From positions 47,210,876-47,274,875 of the forward strand of contig CM035231.1 of the NCBI GenBank assembly GCA_020226215.1: 64,000 nucleotides of DNA, written 5' to 3'. The translations under genes were made by a program, and so were the position numbers. This DNA is from Sindora glabra (taxonomy: Eukaryota > Streptophyta > Magnoliopsida > Fabales > Fabaceae). Positions within the stretch are counted from its first letter, which is position 1. Each line of letters begins with the position of its first letter. Positions 1-12,057 of this stretch are shown here, piece by piece. Under the pieces are notes generated by a model that did no database searches, was not told the origin of the DNA, and was given only the letters and a program-made list of their open reading frames with translations.

Positions 1-107
1 TGTGTGCTTCTGTTGAATGATACAAGTCGGAGATTTATTACAATTTTTCGTACCCTGTAGGTGAATCTCCTTCTTCTTTGCATTGGATGTTGATAACGTA
101 AACAATC

Positions 108-543
108 AGGCTGCAGGAGTTAAGATGACATTGCACAGGGGCACTGGTAATCATGTTACTGGTAACCAAGTCATATCTGCTCGTAATCGCCCTAATTTTG
201 TTCGGCTTCTTGGTTTTGTAAGATTTAATTTCTCTTTGACATGATCATAGTATCTATTTTCCTCCTTAAATACAAGGTTATCTGTTTATTGTGGTGGGTG
301 AAATTCTGGCATCTTATTTGGCAGACTCAGGATGTAAATCTTGCAATGGAGGCTTCTAGAAAATGTCAGATCACTTTTGTGGCTGCTAATAAGATCATGG
401 AAGAGGCACGCAATGGGGACTGTGTAACTTCTGTTAGAAAAGTTATTGATTTCAGCTTCCAGGGTGTAGACGAGCTTGTGCATCTTGTCCGGCGTGCAAG
501 AAATGCTGTAAGTCATGGTGGTCTTGGTGGTGCTAGAGAGTAA
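108..543 (+). CDS. 3' end of an unrecognised plant protein gene (two terminal exons)
   Basis: Two exons join in frame: 108-217, ending at a GT donor (gtaaga), and 325-543, opening after gcag (or six bases later after a second cag, also in frame) and ending at TAA 541-543. The exon at 108 follows a plausible acceptor (aatcag). The joined piece has about 109 residues. The last 70 or so are helix-like, with an N-L-A-M-E-A-S-R-K start and a later V-D-E-L-V-H-L-V-R-R segment, ending in a Gly-rich tail. I do not recognise the family. The start of the gene lies outside the window, so the frame cannot be anchored to a start codon. The clean splice sites and uninterrupted frame make this the best candidate for a live gene here. 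A poly-T run at 734-750 and AT-rich sequence follow, fitting a 3' UTR. Confidence 0.5.
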
Positions 544-1131
544 CTTGATACTGTATATAATGTATTTTTCTGGTTTCTTTTCCCTACTGAGATGACATCC
601 GAAAAGCAATGGGCAAAATGATATCTACATAGGATGGCACATGGAAACCTGTTAAGAGGCAGGTCACCCACCATCTGTTACCCCTGTACAAGTGTACAAA
701 TGAGACTGATTAGAAAATTTTGCAAGTTCTTTTTCTTTTTTTTTTTTTTTGTATTGTTCAGGTTCTTCATAATATGCTTAAGGGCATGACATTTTCACCC
801 TTAAATTTTTATGGGATAGAGAGAGGGATGCGATTTCTACTTGTTATGTAACACAGGAAGGATATTATTTGACAGTTCACCTCTACATTCTTTGCTCCAT
901 TTATTGGAGCCCCGGGAAAAAAGCAGTCCGGAAATTTTAGGCAACTATTTTTGACAATGCAGAATGGTGATATAGTTTGAATCAATCCATTGTTATGAAA
1001 AAGAACTCCTTTTCTGTTTTTGAATGAGAATTTTGAATGAGTTGAAATTCTTGCAGAAGATTTCTTGTGCATGTCTATGTTTATTGGGTTTAGACCTTTA
1101 TATTAGTCATGCCAGTTTGTGGGGTTAAAGG

Positions 1132-1750
1132 ATGCAATCAATTATACAGGTATCTAAACTTTCTTCTCTTTGTGGCATTTTGGCTGCAGTTGTGTTTGCA
1201 GTTATTTGCCTTGGGTTTATAACAAGTCCCTATATCTTTGTTGGTCATACTGTTAGTAAATGGAATCTGTCAACTGTTCATAATATGAGTGAACAGTTAG
1301 CCATCCAAGGATACTATGTGCAGGGAATCTTGTAAGGCGCGGTTGGGTATAATAAGTCAATTTTTTAGCCCTAGGTGTGCCAGAATCTTGGATTTGATTG
1401 CTATGAGAATTGCACTTACCAGTCTTTCATTACTTGCATTGATGTTTCTTTCAGGCACCATCAACGATGTTGTTAGCAAGGGTGACTGGGTTTCATCCTA
1501 TCATCTCCGATGCCAAAAACAGCAATGGATATTGAAAACGGGAGTCATGGGAGTTTTTCTGTTGGCTTTGGAGTTCTTGCTACATAGTGATCCAATGAAT
1601 GGAAGCTATTATGTAATTCTTGTCAAAATTAGCTCTCTCTCTCCCTCTCTCTCTCTCTCTGATTGGGACTCTGTATTCTCTAGTCTATCCCATTATATTA
1701 GGAAATTTCGGCTTGGTAATCACTTTGCCATATGTTTTTCTTTTATATAA
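1132..1750 (+). other. Open frames of uncertain meaning downstream of the first gene
   Basis: Two overlapping frames lie here. The first (1132-1335) has a hydrophobic segment compatible with one membrane helix. The second (1316-1750) also has hydrophobic stretches and runs through a (CT)n tract near 1640-1660. No domain is recognised, there is no clear splice structure, and the frames overlap only at their ends. They could be 3' UTR of the gene ending at 543 or the remains of a separate gene. Confidence 0.15.
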
Positions 1751-2408
1751 GGTTTTCTTGTTAATCCTTGAGTACTTTTTATTCTTTTAATAATATCTTT
1801 ATTTTTTCTATAAAGAACTATTTGCTTCTTTGGTTTTCCATTTTTTTTCTTTTTTGTTTGTTATTTGTGCTGATAGTAAGAATAACACACACATATATAT
1901 AAGGTTTTAGGTTCAAGTTTAAATGCGGAGAAAGACAACTTTCGAACGTCATCTACTACTCAAGTTAAATGTTTTGACTTTGGTTTCTGAAGATTTTATT
2001 GTATGTTGAAACTTATTACAAACACGATAAAAAAAAAAGGCATCCAAGTACAAATCCATATTGCACAAATATGAATCTGAAACCATGAGGTTTTTGGAAT
2101 TAAGGATGTCAGAAAGTTTTCGCTAAGTAAACATATTCAACATCATTAAGGACAGAAGTATTGATAAAGATTATTAACTTTTGAAGACTTCTTATTACCT
2201 TCTGATTAAGAACTGGCAGATAAAGTTTGTTTCACTAGCATGACATTTGATTTTATTATAATTATAGATTCAAAAGTTTTTTTTATTAAAAAGTAGCAAA
2301 AGTTATGAAATATTTTGTATGTAAGTTATAAATCACATTTGCACCCTCATTTTTTGGCTTCATGTGGAAGCAAAACTATTGATATTTATTTAGAAACCTA
2401 GCATTTTG

Positions 2409-2445
<37 letters not shown>

Positions 2446-3384
2446 GATTTCTATGATAGTAATTTCTTGGGGCAATATGTTTTCATATCAAGTTCAACTC
2501 TTGATCATACATATTCTAGAATTTTAATTCTCATAGATATCACTTGAAATATTGATTCCATGATTTGTACACATTTTTTTTTCAAATTATAAAACTTGGA
2601 AGTTTTCCTTTTAAGAGAATATTTTCTTTTATATATTCTATACTATATGACTTAGAAAAGTTTTGTCTTTTTGTATTTAATTGATGCACTTTTAAGTTGT
2701 TGTAGGTGACTTTACATCAACAATTATTCATGTGTTAACATGTAATTAAAATATTACAAAACCTATTGTGTTATCGGTAAATTTTCATTTACATTTACTT
2801 TTTTCGACGTTGAAATACATTCTTACAAACTAATAGTATGAAGAATTTTAATTTCACACTCACCGGCAATTTTCCCCCTTCCAATTGAATGGTTGAGCCT
2901 TTGGGCAACAATAGTACTACCATTTTCAATTTTTTTTCCAACCACATACATGTCACAACCAAATTTGGATCCCGTTATTTATTCATTTTTTTGTCATTTT
3001 CCTTTCATTTTTAGAGAAATAGAAACAGACAATATCATCACTATTATTCCTGATTCCCCCCCAACAAGTAGCCAATGTTATTAAAATGATTAAAATTAAT
3101 CTATAAAAATTAAATTTCTTATAAACTGCACATTTTATAAGTAAATTATGTATTGTATGAATATTATTTTAATATATGCAAAAATAAATAAGCATTAAAT
3201 AAATAATAACTTTATATAATCTTCCATTCATTTAAAGAACCATTACATACGAGTTAAACCAAATTAATAGCATTATTGTAAATGAATAGTCCCTTCTAAC
3301 TGAAGAAAAAGTTCTATTAGCTATTTTATTCATGATGTAAATTGCAGCAGGAAATATTTGATATGATTACGACATGGATCATCA
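1751..3384. other. Non-coding AT-rich stretch
   Basis: No gene recognised. It holds an (AT)n microsatellite at 2409-2443 and otherwise low-complexity AT-rich sequence up to the 3' end of the PPR gene. Confidence 0.6.
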
Positions 3385-3539
3385 CTAGCAATCTCTGCAA
3401 GTGCATGACCTATATTTAAAATGATGAAATCTATTTAAATCTTTCACAATGAAGTCTCTCTCTACAATATCACTAATCAACTTGAAGGCCTCATGACAAT
3501 GGCTGTGCATTCTCAAGTTCTTCATTATTCCGATTATGA
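3385..3539 (-). pseudogene. C-terminal part of the PPR gene's DYW domain, out of frame and mutated
   Basis: After codon Ser at 3537-3539 the upstream frame meets TAA (3534-3536). The expected DYW sequence resumes at once in another frame (ATA 3535-3537, then I-G-I-M-K-N-L-R), which fits a single missing base. The remnant reads through the HEAFKLISDIVERD block and NRFHHFK to C-T-C-R-D-C and a TAG stop at 3385-3387. Three key features are changed: the first Cys of the CxxCH zinc motif is His (M-H-S-H-C-H), the terminal Asp-Tyr-Trp has become Asp-Cys-stop, and the frame is broken. From family knowledge these residues bind zinc or define the DYW cytidine-deaminase fold, so this copy should not deaminate. 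Confidence 0.85.
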
Positions 3540-3764
3540 CTCTTTTGGCATATTTAATAATCTGGAAGCCAAGGCTAGTCTCTCATTGTGCTGACCCAAA
3601 TTTTGCTCTCTGGCCTCTTGTTCCACATCAACGAACACCAACCTTGTAGTGCCTCCCACATATCCCCTTTCCTTCATTCTCTCTTCCAATTCTCTCAGTA
3701 AGCTCAGTATTTCACTCCCTTGAGCACATAAGGAAACATCCTCGGCGTAGAACAAATAAGTCGA
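3540..3764 (-). pseudogene. E+ region and start of the DYW domain, cut off by an in-frame stop
   Basis: This continues the PPR reading frame past the TAA at 3765-3767. It reads S-T-Y-L-F-Y-A-E-D-V, then a charged helix (L-R-E-L-E-E-R-M-K-E-R-G-Y), then V-F-V-D-V-E-Q-E-A-R-E and H-N-E-R-L-A-L-A. The last corresponds to the HSERLA deaminase signature, keeping the His and Glu but with Asn for Ser. It is in the same frame as the PPR part, so the stop separating them is a point change at what is usually an Asn/Asp codon just after SWIEIK. The next lesion is the frameshift at about 3537. Confidence 0.85.
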
Positions 3765-5171
3765 TTACTTAATCTCAATCCAGCTGCAACCAGTTTCCTT
3801 TCGAATTCTAGTATTATTAATTTTAGATTGTAGATTATTAGCATTTTCCCCGTCCCCTACCAATGCATATGCATTGAACAACGTAATATGTGCACCTCCT
3901 ACATCTTGATTGGACTCAATTAGATGCCTACTGGATTCGAGAGCAATGTTTACCCTTCCATGAAGCCTGCTAGCTGAAATAAGGGCTCGCCACATTGAAG
4001 CCACACCCTCACCCTGAACCTGAATAGATTTTGCCAACTGGTAGGCTTCTTCAAGGCGGCCAACTCGATCCACAACACATGAGTAATGCATCGCATCCAA
4101 CTTCACCCAATCTTTATCTTTCATTGAGTTGAGCAGCTCAACGCCTTTATCAATTAGTCCAGAATGGCTGCAGGCATGCAAGACACCAAGAAAGGTAATA
4201 TCATTTGGTTCAATGCTCCGATCAATCATTTCTTGGAAGAGATTTAGAGACATTGTCCCAAGTCCATACTTCGCAGCACCTATAATCAATGAATTATAGT
4301 CAATTACTGAAGAATTTGGGGTTTGCTGAAACACGTTGTATGAATAATCAACACAACCACATTTGGCATACATGTCCACAAGTGCACTTGAAATTACACA
4401 ATCGGAATTATATTTACGACGGATTACCATCCCATGAGTAATTTCCCCATAAACTAGGCTTCCTAAACTTGCGCAAGCACTGATTACACTTGCTAGCATG
4501 AAATGATTTGGACTTTCCAGCCCCAAGTGACTGAATTCCCTCAAAAGTTGGAGAGCACAGTACCCTTGTGCATTCTGGACATAGGCTACGATCATGGAAG
4601 TCCATGAAACAATATCCCTATAATTCATCAAGTTAAAAATCAATCGTGCTTCATCAACTTTATTGCATTTCCCATACATATCAATGAGGGAAGAGCAAAC
4701 AACAAGATCGGATTCCAAACCCATAAGCTCGAGACGGGCATGAATGATTCTACCAATCTTGAGGTTTGCCAGAATGGAACAAGCCTTGATCACAGTGGAA
4801 AAAGCAAACTCATCCGGCAAGATTAAACTCCCTTGCATCTTCTGGAATAGCCACAATGCCATTTCCGATCGCCTATCACCAACATAGCCATCCATGAGCA
4901 ATGTCCATGACACAACATTAGGTTCAGGCATTCCGTCAAATAGTTTGTGTGCATCATTTATTCGCTGCAACTTTACATAGGAGTTGATGAGATGGTTGGT
5001 GGTAAAAGTGTCATGTAGGAAGCCATGTTTTAGAATGTTGCAGTGTGTCAAGATTGTAGAGATTGAATCTTGAGAATGTTGTAATTGCTGAATGAAATGG
5101 GTTTTGGCATGGAAAAACAAAGGTTTATGAATGAATTGGGTTATTAGATTTCGGGGCAACTGTGGATTCAT
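3765..5171 (-). CDS. PLS-class pentatricopeptide repeat protein, At4g15720/REME2-like, truncated after the E domain
   Basis: An uninterrupted frame of 468 codons with a true ATG at 5169-5171. The N-terminus (about 30 residues, few acidic residues) could be an organelle-targeting sequence. PPR motifs of the P, L and S types follow from about residue 50 to 385, with typical landmarks: N-H-L-I-N-S-Y-V-K, K-L-F-D-G-M-P-E-P-N-V-V-S-W, L-I-D-M-Y-G-K-C, V-S-A-C-A-S-L-G and V-L-H-A-C-S-H-S-G. An E domain ends in C-S-W-I-E-I-K at residue 468. By recall it resembles Arabidopsis At4g15720 (REME2), a mitochondrial RNA-editing factor that ends in a DYW domain. Here a TAA replaces the next codon and the DYW sequence survives only as broken pieces downstream. 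About three residues are missing where the family has a D-M-L-G-R motif (here V-V-D-R-V-G-R). It is either a young pseudogene or an E-type protein that lost its own deaminase. It is intronless, as most plant PPR genes are. Confidence 0.85.
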   Translation of the reverse strand: MNPQLPRNLITQFIHKPLFFHAKTHFIQQLQHSQDSISTILTHCNILKHGFLHDTFTTNHLINSYVKLQRINDAHKLFDGMPEPNVVSWTLLMDGYVGDRRSEMALWLFQKMQGSLILPDEFAFSTVIKACSILANLKIGRIIHARLELMGLESDLVVCSSLIDMYGKCNKVDEARLIFNLMNYRDIVSWTSMIVAYVQNAQGYCALQLLREFSHLGLESPNHFMLASVISACASLGSLVYGEITHGMVIRRKYNSDCVISSALVDMYAKCGCVDYSYNVFQQTPNSSVIDYNSLIIGAAKYGLGTMSLNLFQEMIDRSIEPNDITFLGVLHACSHSGLIDKGVELLNSMKDKDWVKLDAMHYSCVVDRVGRLEEAYQLAKSIQVQGEGVASMWRALISASRLHGRVNIALESSRHLIESNQDVGGAHITLFNAYALVGDGENANNLQSKINNTRIRKETGCSWIEIK

Positions 5172-7000
5172 ATGTTAGCAATGCTGTTAAATTACAATCA
5201 CTAGTAATTTGGGTGAGAATTATGAATATGATGAGATAAAGGTTTATTTGTGGCATTTAAATATTCCAAGTCATTAGTAAGAAAGGATCACCAATGTAAC
5301 TAAAGCCACCTCATTGCGGGGAATGGATTGTGAAACATAGATTTGCAAGTATTTTTTATTTTTTTAAAATATAAATAGTATAATTTTAATTTTTTACTTT
5401 AAAATAATTTATTTTAATTCCTTAAATAATTTATTAATACAATTCTAATTCTTCTATTTAATTTTTATTAACTTTTATTAATTTTTATTTGATTTTCGAG
5501 CTGTTAATATATTATTTCTCCAAGAAATCATTTTTTTTTATAAATTTAAATTTTATATATTGTTAGTATAAATTATCTTTACATTATTACTTATTCATGT
5601 ATGACCATATCAATAATTTTTTTTGAAATTTTTATCATAGTCAAATTTTTTCAATTATTTCTTTTAATAACATGTTTTCTTCTCATTTACTAATTATATA
5701 AAATATTTTGCATTACTTAAGAAATTGATCAAAATCAAAGAAAAGAAATAAAATTGTATTAAGTAAATATTTAAGAGACTAAAATAACTTATTTTAAATT
5801 AGAAGAATTAAAATAGTACAATTTAGAAATACAAATTTTCATTTAAATCTAATATATAGCCTATTATTTCGTAGTTTCTTTCCCCCCCCTTTTGAATCCT
5901 TTAATCCAAAAAAATATATATATAGAAAAATTTTATAATTATTAGAAAGTAGCACTCAATCATTTAATAAAAAAGCAAATTGTTTCCACCAAAAAAATAA
6001 GTTGTTAAAATTTGAAAAAAAAAAAAATAGCAATCCTTGAATAAGTCAATTCTCTAAAAGAAAAGGCAAAAGGTGGTAATGCCTCCTGGTCAATAGGGCT
6101 ATGAAAACTAATCCACCCCTTTTAAGGAGACGACATAAATACAGAAATCTCCCAGATGGCTCATTTGTGTATTTCTTGTTCTATGTTGTTTATCATTTAG
6201 TTTTACACACAAAACATTTATCTCACTTCCTTATTAATTTAGTCTGTATTAGTTTTATCTTTAAGAGAATTTTATATCAATTTATTCTTTTAATTATTTA
6301 ATTTTAGCGGATTAAATCATTTTGTTAATTTAGTATTTATATTCTTAGAATAATTGATTCTATAATAATTAATTTGCTAACATGGCAATGCTATATTGTT
6401 AATATGATCATATTTTATTATTCCCATCTTAGAAAATCAATTTTTATATTTATGAATTTTTTCTAGTGATACATCCATATAAGGATTTAACCGGATATAA
6501 TTGAGTAAATTTGATGATTAAATTGCTATTAAAACTTTTGAAAAACTTGATTAGGTGTAATTAAGTAGCTAGAAGACTAAAGCTCCATTTATTTTGATAA
6601 AAAATTATCTTTCATAGGAATAATTTTATTTTATTTATATTTATAATTTATTAAAATGACAAAAAAAAAACATTCTTTTTGACCAAGGTTAAGTGTAATG
6701 GAAGATACCATATTCAACTTTAAAGATACAGTTGTTTCCTCTCCCTACCACACATCATATATTATTTCTTTAATCATAAGACATATATGTAGTATAAATT
6801 TCTTTACTTTTATACAAGCATATAAAATGGAGTTTAATTTGATATTAAAATTCTTTGGAGATAAATTAATACAATTTAAGTTAGTAAAAAATAAGTGTTA
6901 TAATTAGAGTTAATTTGCCTTTTAAAAAAATGAAGGGGAAAAAAGAAAAAAGAACTTAATATAATTTTTTTTGAACAAACAGGGCAAAGCTCAAAAAAGA
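5172..7000. other. AT-rich intergenic sequence
   Basis: No gene recognised. It contains the region upstream of the PPR start and several long A or T runs. Short frames present have low-complexity composition and no recognised motif. Confidence 0.5.
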
Positions 7001-7014
7001 AAAAGCAAACACAA

Positions 7015-7300
7015 CACCTTACGACTTGTGAGGTAAAGATCTTGAATACATCATCTTGAAGAAGTAGATTTAACTCAGCAAGAAGCCTATCAAGAACCAC
7101 CAGTCCCAAGCCATACCATAGACCTTCATATGCAAGCTAGTTTGTGCAAGAGTTTCCTTTCCTATGGATGTGATGAATTTCCACCTACCAATCTTTGTCC
7201 AGGAGCACTTGACGATGCTGAACGAGAGCTCTATAGGAAATATTCATGCATTGATTTGAAGCCAAAATCTCCACCATTGCTATTTACTTATAAAAATATA
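7015..7300 (-). other. Possible exon-like fragment of unknown identity
   Basis: The base composition rises here. The minus strand reads a compact amphipathic block (L-V-V-L-D-R-L-L-A-E-L-N-L-L) at about 7015-7105. The plus strand at 7130-7321 has a different frame with D-D-A-E-R-E-L-Y-R-K-Y-S. Only one can be real, and I recognise neither. It may be a fragment of an old gene copy. Confidence 0.2.
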
Positions 7301-7329
7301 ACCATAACCTTATCTCTTTAAGAATCTAT

Positions 7330-9465
7330 TTAACAAAAACTTAAAACATAAAAAATTCTTATTGTCAAACGTGCTTTATCAGTTAATTGTAATAATTAGT
7401 AGTTGTCTATCTCTCTCTCTTTTAATTTTCTCTTAAAGAAGAAATTAATATTTAGGTTTCATTTAAGAGGTTCACTCAATCAATATAGATTGCTCTTAAC
7501 TAGAAATTGGACAATTACCATAAACTAGGTAACAAATATATTGATTAGATGGCTTTTTATAGTTTTAGGTAACAGATGAAATTCACTATCCTTAGTAATT
7601 CTCCATCTAAGCTTCATTTGTTTTTGTTAAGTGATATTTGCGAAGTCTTAGTCCTAGATTAATTCATACTCCATCTAAGCTTCATTCTTTTTAGGCTTTT
7701 GACCCATACATTACCCCTCCAAAAAAATTGGGTTTCATTGTGGGACACAAATGCAAGTAATCATAAAATATTACTAGCATTTTCTATGCATATGTTGGGT
7801 CAGGATGGAAGTTAGCAATGCAAATTAGAGATTAGAAAGAGACTTCCGTGCATCAAATGTATGGTAACCAATCTTCTTTAAAAGTTCAAAATTTTTGAGC
7901 TATGCAATATTATGAAAGTTAAATGAAATTTAATAGTTTTCAAGTAGTAGTGTATGATACATTTAATGCGTCTTAATCTTTTCCTAGAGATTATTAGATT
8001 ACATATGAACAGATGATATGATAATGTGAGCATGCATGTTAATTGTACAAAGAACAAAAGAAAATACAAATTTTCTGATGAAATTTTTAATGGAGAACTC
8101 AAGTAACAAAAACTAAAGAGGAGTTTTACTCTAATATTATACAATTTAGGATCAAAATGATAAAAACATTTAAAACTTTCTATATAAACAAACTGCTCAA
8201 AAATATTAATTATCAATTGCAACTTTTAATTTATTGATGATCGATGATAAATTCCCTGTTCATAGAACTTTTTAATGCTTGTGTGGACTCGTGATTTTTT
8301 TATTACTTGGCATTTACATATTTTTATATTGCATACCTAATCCTTTTATTATATACTAAATATAGTAACTAAGCTCGTCCTATTCTTATATTTTCAAATT
8401 GCACACGCAACCATTTGATATAATCACGTACTTCATACCATCTATTTATCTTAACCGCAGCTCTCTCTCTCCCTCTCTTCAACGCAAAAGTGATTAGATC
8501 AAGAAAGTAAATTCTCAAAGCCACAATGGGCTGAGAGCTTCCTAAAGCCAATATATTACTTGATTCACTAATCTTACTGCCTTCTCTCTGCATTTCCAGG
8601 AGGGATCCGGTGAACCCAACAGAAATTACAGAAAGAAGGACGTTACAAGCTGACTATAGCCCGCAGAAGCTTCTAGACGTTGACACACTGCACCCGAGTT
8701 GAGTTTGCTAAGCTTTTACAATTCGACCACCTTCCAGTCGGAATCAGATTCCATTCCGCATGCCTTGGCATTGTAATCAACATTCGAAATATTTACACAC
8801 AAAAATAGAAACCGCGTACGATGTTCCCTTGGGTGTGGCTCCCTTCCCTCGTGCTGTTGCATATCTACTTGCTATATGTTGATAAATTTGAAGTTGAACG
8901 CATTATACAAATTAGAATAAATTATACATAATCTCTTTTAACTAATATACGATGTGCACTTAATACTTCAAATTATGAAAGTGTATCAATAGCCTATATA
9001 TACTTCATAAACCGTATATTAACTCATTTTGTTTACCAAAACAATCTAATTTTCTATTATATGACAAATTAACATAGCACAAGGCGTCTTACTGATTCAC
9101 AATAACTCCGTTTTACGTGGTAAGACTTCGAACTTACGCTCCTACAAATTAGCAAAAGCCAAATAGTCGGACAATGTTGATATAGTCAGGAAACATAACT
9201 TAGGCCAATGAACATGTTACTAGGTTTTTGTCAAAGCCTTCATGTTTTGGCGAACCATTTCCACTACCAGAAAAGGGGCAGCAAAGATTCCTCATTCTGA
9301 GGATTGCACAAAAAACTACATGCTAAGTTTATATTTTCATGAGTCAGTTATTGTCATGGAATGATACATCCAGACGACCCTTGAGCCCTTTAAAATAGGT
9401 TTGGGTTCGACGAAGATCATCTGATGTTGTCGGATTTGGATCCTCTGTATGACGCGGGTTTACGT
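7330..9465. other. Intergenic sequence with a GC-richer island
   Basis: No gene recognised. 8360-8860 is clearly less AT-rich than its surroundings and includes a (CT)n tract at about 8459-8480. A 74-codon minus frame lies at 8369-8593 but resembles no family I know. It could be a promoter or 5' region, or a fragment of a mobile element. Confidence 0.4.
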
Positions 9466-9828
9466 GAGTAAACATCACGAAAAATGATATTTAATCCTTA
9501 TTTATAATTATAATATAAAAATGTGAGGACAATTCTATCCTCAACTTTTATAAGAAGAATTATTAATTTTTTATTTTTATTATAATTATTCATCCATTTC
9601 TTCATTTATAATGTTAAGATAAATAAAATAAATTATAATAAAATTTTAAATTATTAAATCATACTTTAGTAATATTAAAATATAATTTTTTCATAATTTA
9701 TTTTAATATTATAAATAAAATAAGAAAGGATTAATTATAACTAGATAAAATTAAGAGATTAATTATATTAATTATAAAATTTGAGGGATATGATTATTAT
9801 TATTTTGAGAAAAATATTATATTTATTC
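9466..9828 (-). mobile_element. MITE, copy 1 of a three-copy family (inverted relative to the others)
   Basis: The reverse complement aligns by eye over nearly its whole length with 53759-54135 and 60878-61234. All have ends of the form GAGTAAA/GAATAAA followed by ATATAATATTT. The long terminal inverted repeats share a C-C-T-C-A-A-A-T-T-T-T-A-T-A-A core. Total length about 363 bp, no coding capacity. The left boundary is approximate because that end is the most diverged. Confidence 0.65.
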
Positions 9829-10337
9829 TTTATTTATTTTAGGGGATATTCTTGAGTACTCATGCTTCTGGTACTCTCAGCTACTCATGGCTAAGATGAA
9901 AGGGAATGCTTACACGTGGATGAGAAAATCAAAAGATACAAGTTATTTGTGCTTACACATGAATGAAAAAATCAAAAGATATGAGTCATTCTACAACTAA
10001 CATTTTATTTATCTAAATTTTTTGTGCAAAGCATGAATCTCATTTGTGCCGGATGTTTAAAAAATTAATCTTAATTTGAAGCCCAATTTTATAAACAATT
10101 TTTTGGGGAAAAAAATGACAACCCCTTGTGGAAACAATTATGTAATTTATACTTAAAAATGTTGTTTTTGATATAAAACTCAATTTCAAAAAGGGGGAAA
10201 AGACGTGATCTCCATGGAAAAATAATTCAGCATTTTTGTTTTTGAAATTATCATTCATTGTGCTATAGAACATATTACTTTGCAAATTGAGATTTTGGGA
10301 GTAAATTAATTTTAAGAAAGAGTGAAAATTTTAGATA

Positions 10338-10470
10338 TCATTTGGTTTACATGGAAAGTATAACTTCTTGATAGATAGAAAATATTTAAAATCATTTGAT
10401 TGACTACTAATTGCTAAAAATAAAGGAAGTAAAATTTTTTAAGAAGTTATATTTTTCATAAACCAAACCA
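10338..10470. mobile_element. Small foldback MITE
   Basis: The left arm at 10341-10369 begins TTTGGTTTACATGG and ends AACTTCTT. The right arm at 10441-10467 is its imperfect inverse (AAGAAGTTATATTTTTCAT then AAACCAAA). The element is about 133 bp with a 70-bp spacer. Similar arm sequences recur near 11520-11655 and 12085-12105 (TAAACCAAATGACC), so this belongs to a local family. Confidence 0.55.
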
Positions 10471-11610
10471 TAAAAAATTGCTTACTTACATTATTTCGAT
10501 AAAGAACTACCAATATCCTTTATAGATTGAAATATAAAATTATTATAATTTAATTTAATTAATAATCACTTTAATATATTATCCTTACTATTTGAATAAT
10601 TTATTAATGATAAATAAAAATTATTAATTATAAAAAAAATAAATATAATTATAACAATATTTCAATTATAAATAGAAATATATTAATTATATATATCTTT
10701 ATATTATTTTATTTTTATATTTAGGATCCTTATTATTTATTATTTTAATATTCCATTATAAAAATGAAAATTTGTATATTTCTTAACTACCTTATATAAA
10801 TTAATAGAATTGATGATTTATTGTATTAAATATTTAAATAATATTTTTATTTATTTAAATTCTGGTCCATTATAATTATATTAAAAAATATCCATATATA
10901 TAGGATATTTTAATTTTTATATAAATTTATTTTATTTTTTATGGTAAATTAAAAAAACTATCAATTTAAAAAAGTTATAATGAAAATAAAGATCAACAAT
11001 ATTATTTAAAAAAAGATAATTAGAGATAATTAAAATTTATAAATATTTTTATTTTTTATATTATAATTTTAAAGAATATATTAGTTATTTATATAATATT
11101 TTTTAAAAAGTTCAAAGTTATACCAAATAAAACATAAAAATTAATTCTTGAAAAAATTTTAATTCTATAGAAATCATTTAATTTATATGAAAAGTAAGTT
11201 TCAGTAAAAAATTGAAATTCTTAGAAAGTAAACTTTTTCAAAAGTGCTTAAAGTTGTTTAATTAATAATAAAGAAGTGATACTTCTTAGGACATAACTTT
11301 TTATATTTTATTTTATGTCATTTAACTTTGAATTTTTAAAAAAATATTAATAAAATAATTATTATATTTTTAATTTTATTATAATATAAATTAATAAATT
11401 TTAATTATTATTTATTAAATTTAATAAGAATAATTTTATCTTTATATTTATAAAAAAAATAAGAAGTAGAATTTATTTAGAGGAGACGAGACGTGAATAA
11501 GTAATTTTCCTTTCCTTTCTCTATGGAAAGTATAGTTTCTTAAAAACATTCTATTTTTCTCAATTTGTTATATAATAATTGATTAAACAATTCACTTCTT
11601 TTTTATTTAT
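10471..11610. other. Very AT-rich non-coding stretch
   Basis: No coding frame of interest. Long A/T tracts and diverged foldback pieces; a sequence related to the 10.34-kb MITE arm lies at about 11520-11545. Confidence 0.5.
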
Positions 11611-12057
11611 CAACAAATAGAACTTCTCATACTATTACTATAAACTAAATGACCTTTTAGTATTAATTAAATAATTTTAAACATCTTCCAAAATTTTCAT
11701 AAAAAAATTTATTTTCCAAAAAGTTTAACTTTTCACAAGAACTTATTTCTTGTATAAATTAAAATTTAAGAAACAAAAAGCATATGTTTCACATGCATCT
11801 TCTTTTAAATTTTAAATGAAAAATAGTTTAAATGACTAAAGTATTAATGGTTAAAAATATAAATAGATGAATTTTAACACATAAAATTATAGATAAATTA
11901 AATAAAAATAGACAATATTTACATGTGAATAATTTGTAATTTACATTTTTTTAACTCCTCCACTTTCTTAATGCTTAATCTATCTTTGCATGAGTGATAA
12001 TACAATAACTATCATAAAAAGAAGGTATAAAAATGTTTGTTACATCATAATTTTTCT
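11611..12057 (+). repeat. Tandem duplication, unit 1 (447 bp)
   Basis: Starts at CAACAAATAGAACTT and ends just before the second CAACAAATAGAACTT at 12058. The two units align colinearly over their whole length with scattered substitutions and short indels, for example a block absent from unit 2 near the ATGCATCTTC of unit 1. Non-coding. Confidence 0.9.

Noticed and set aside
286..609. 107-codon minus frame over the first gene's last exon
   Set aside because: Antisense shadow of the 325-543 exon, which has proper splice sites and a sensible protein.
4414..4605. 63-codon minus frame inside the PPR gene
   Set aside because: Out-of-frame shadow of the PPR coding sequence.
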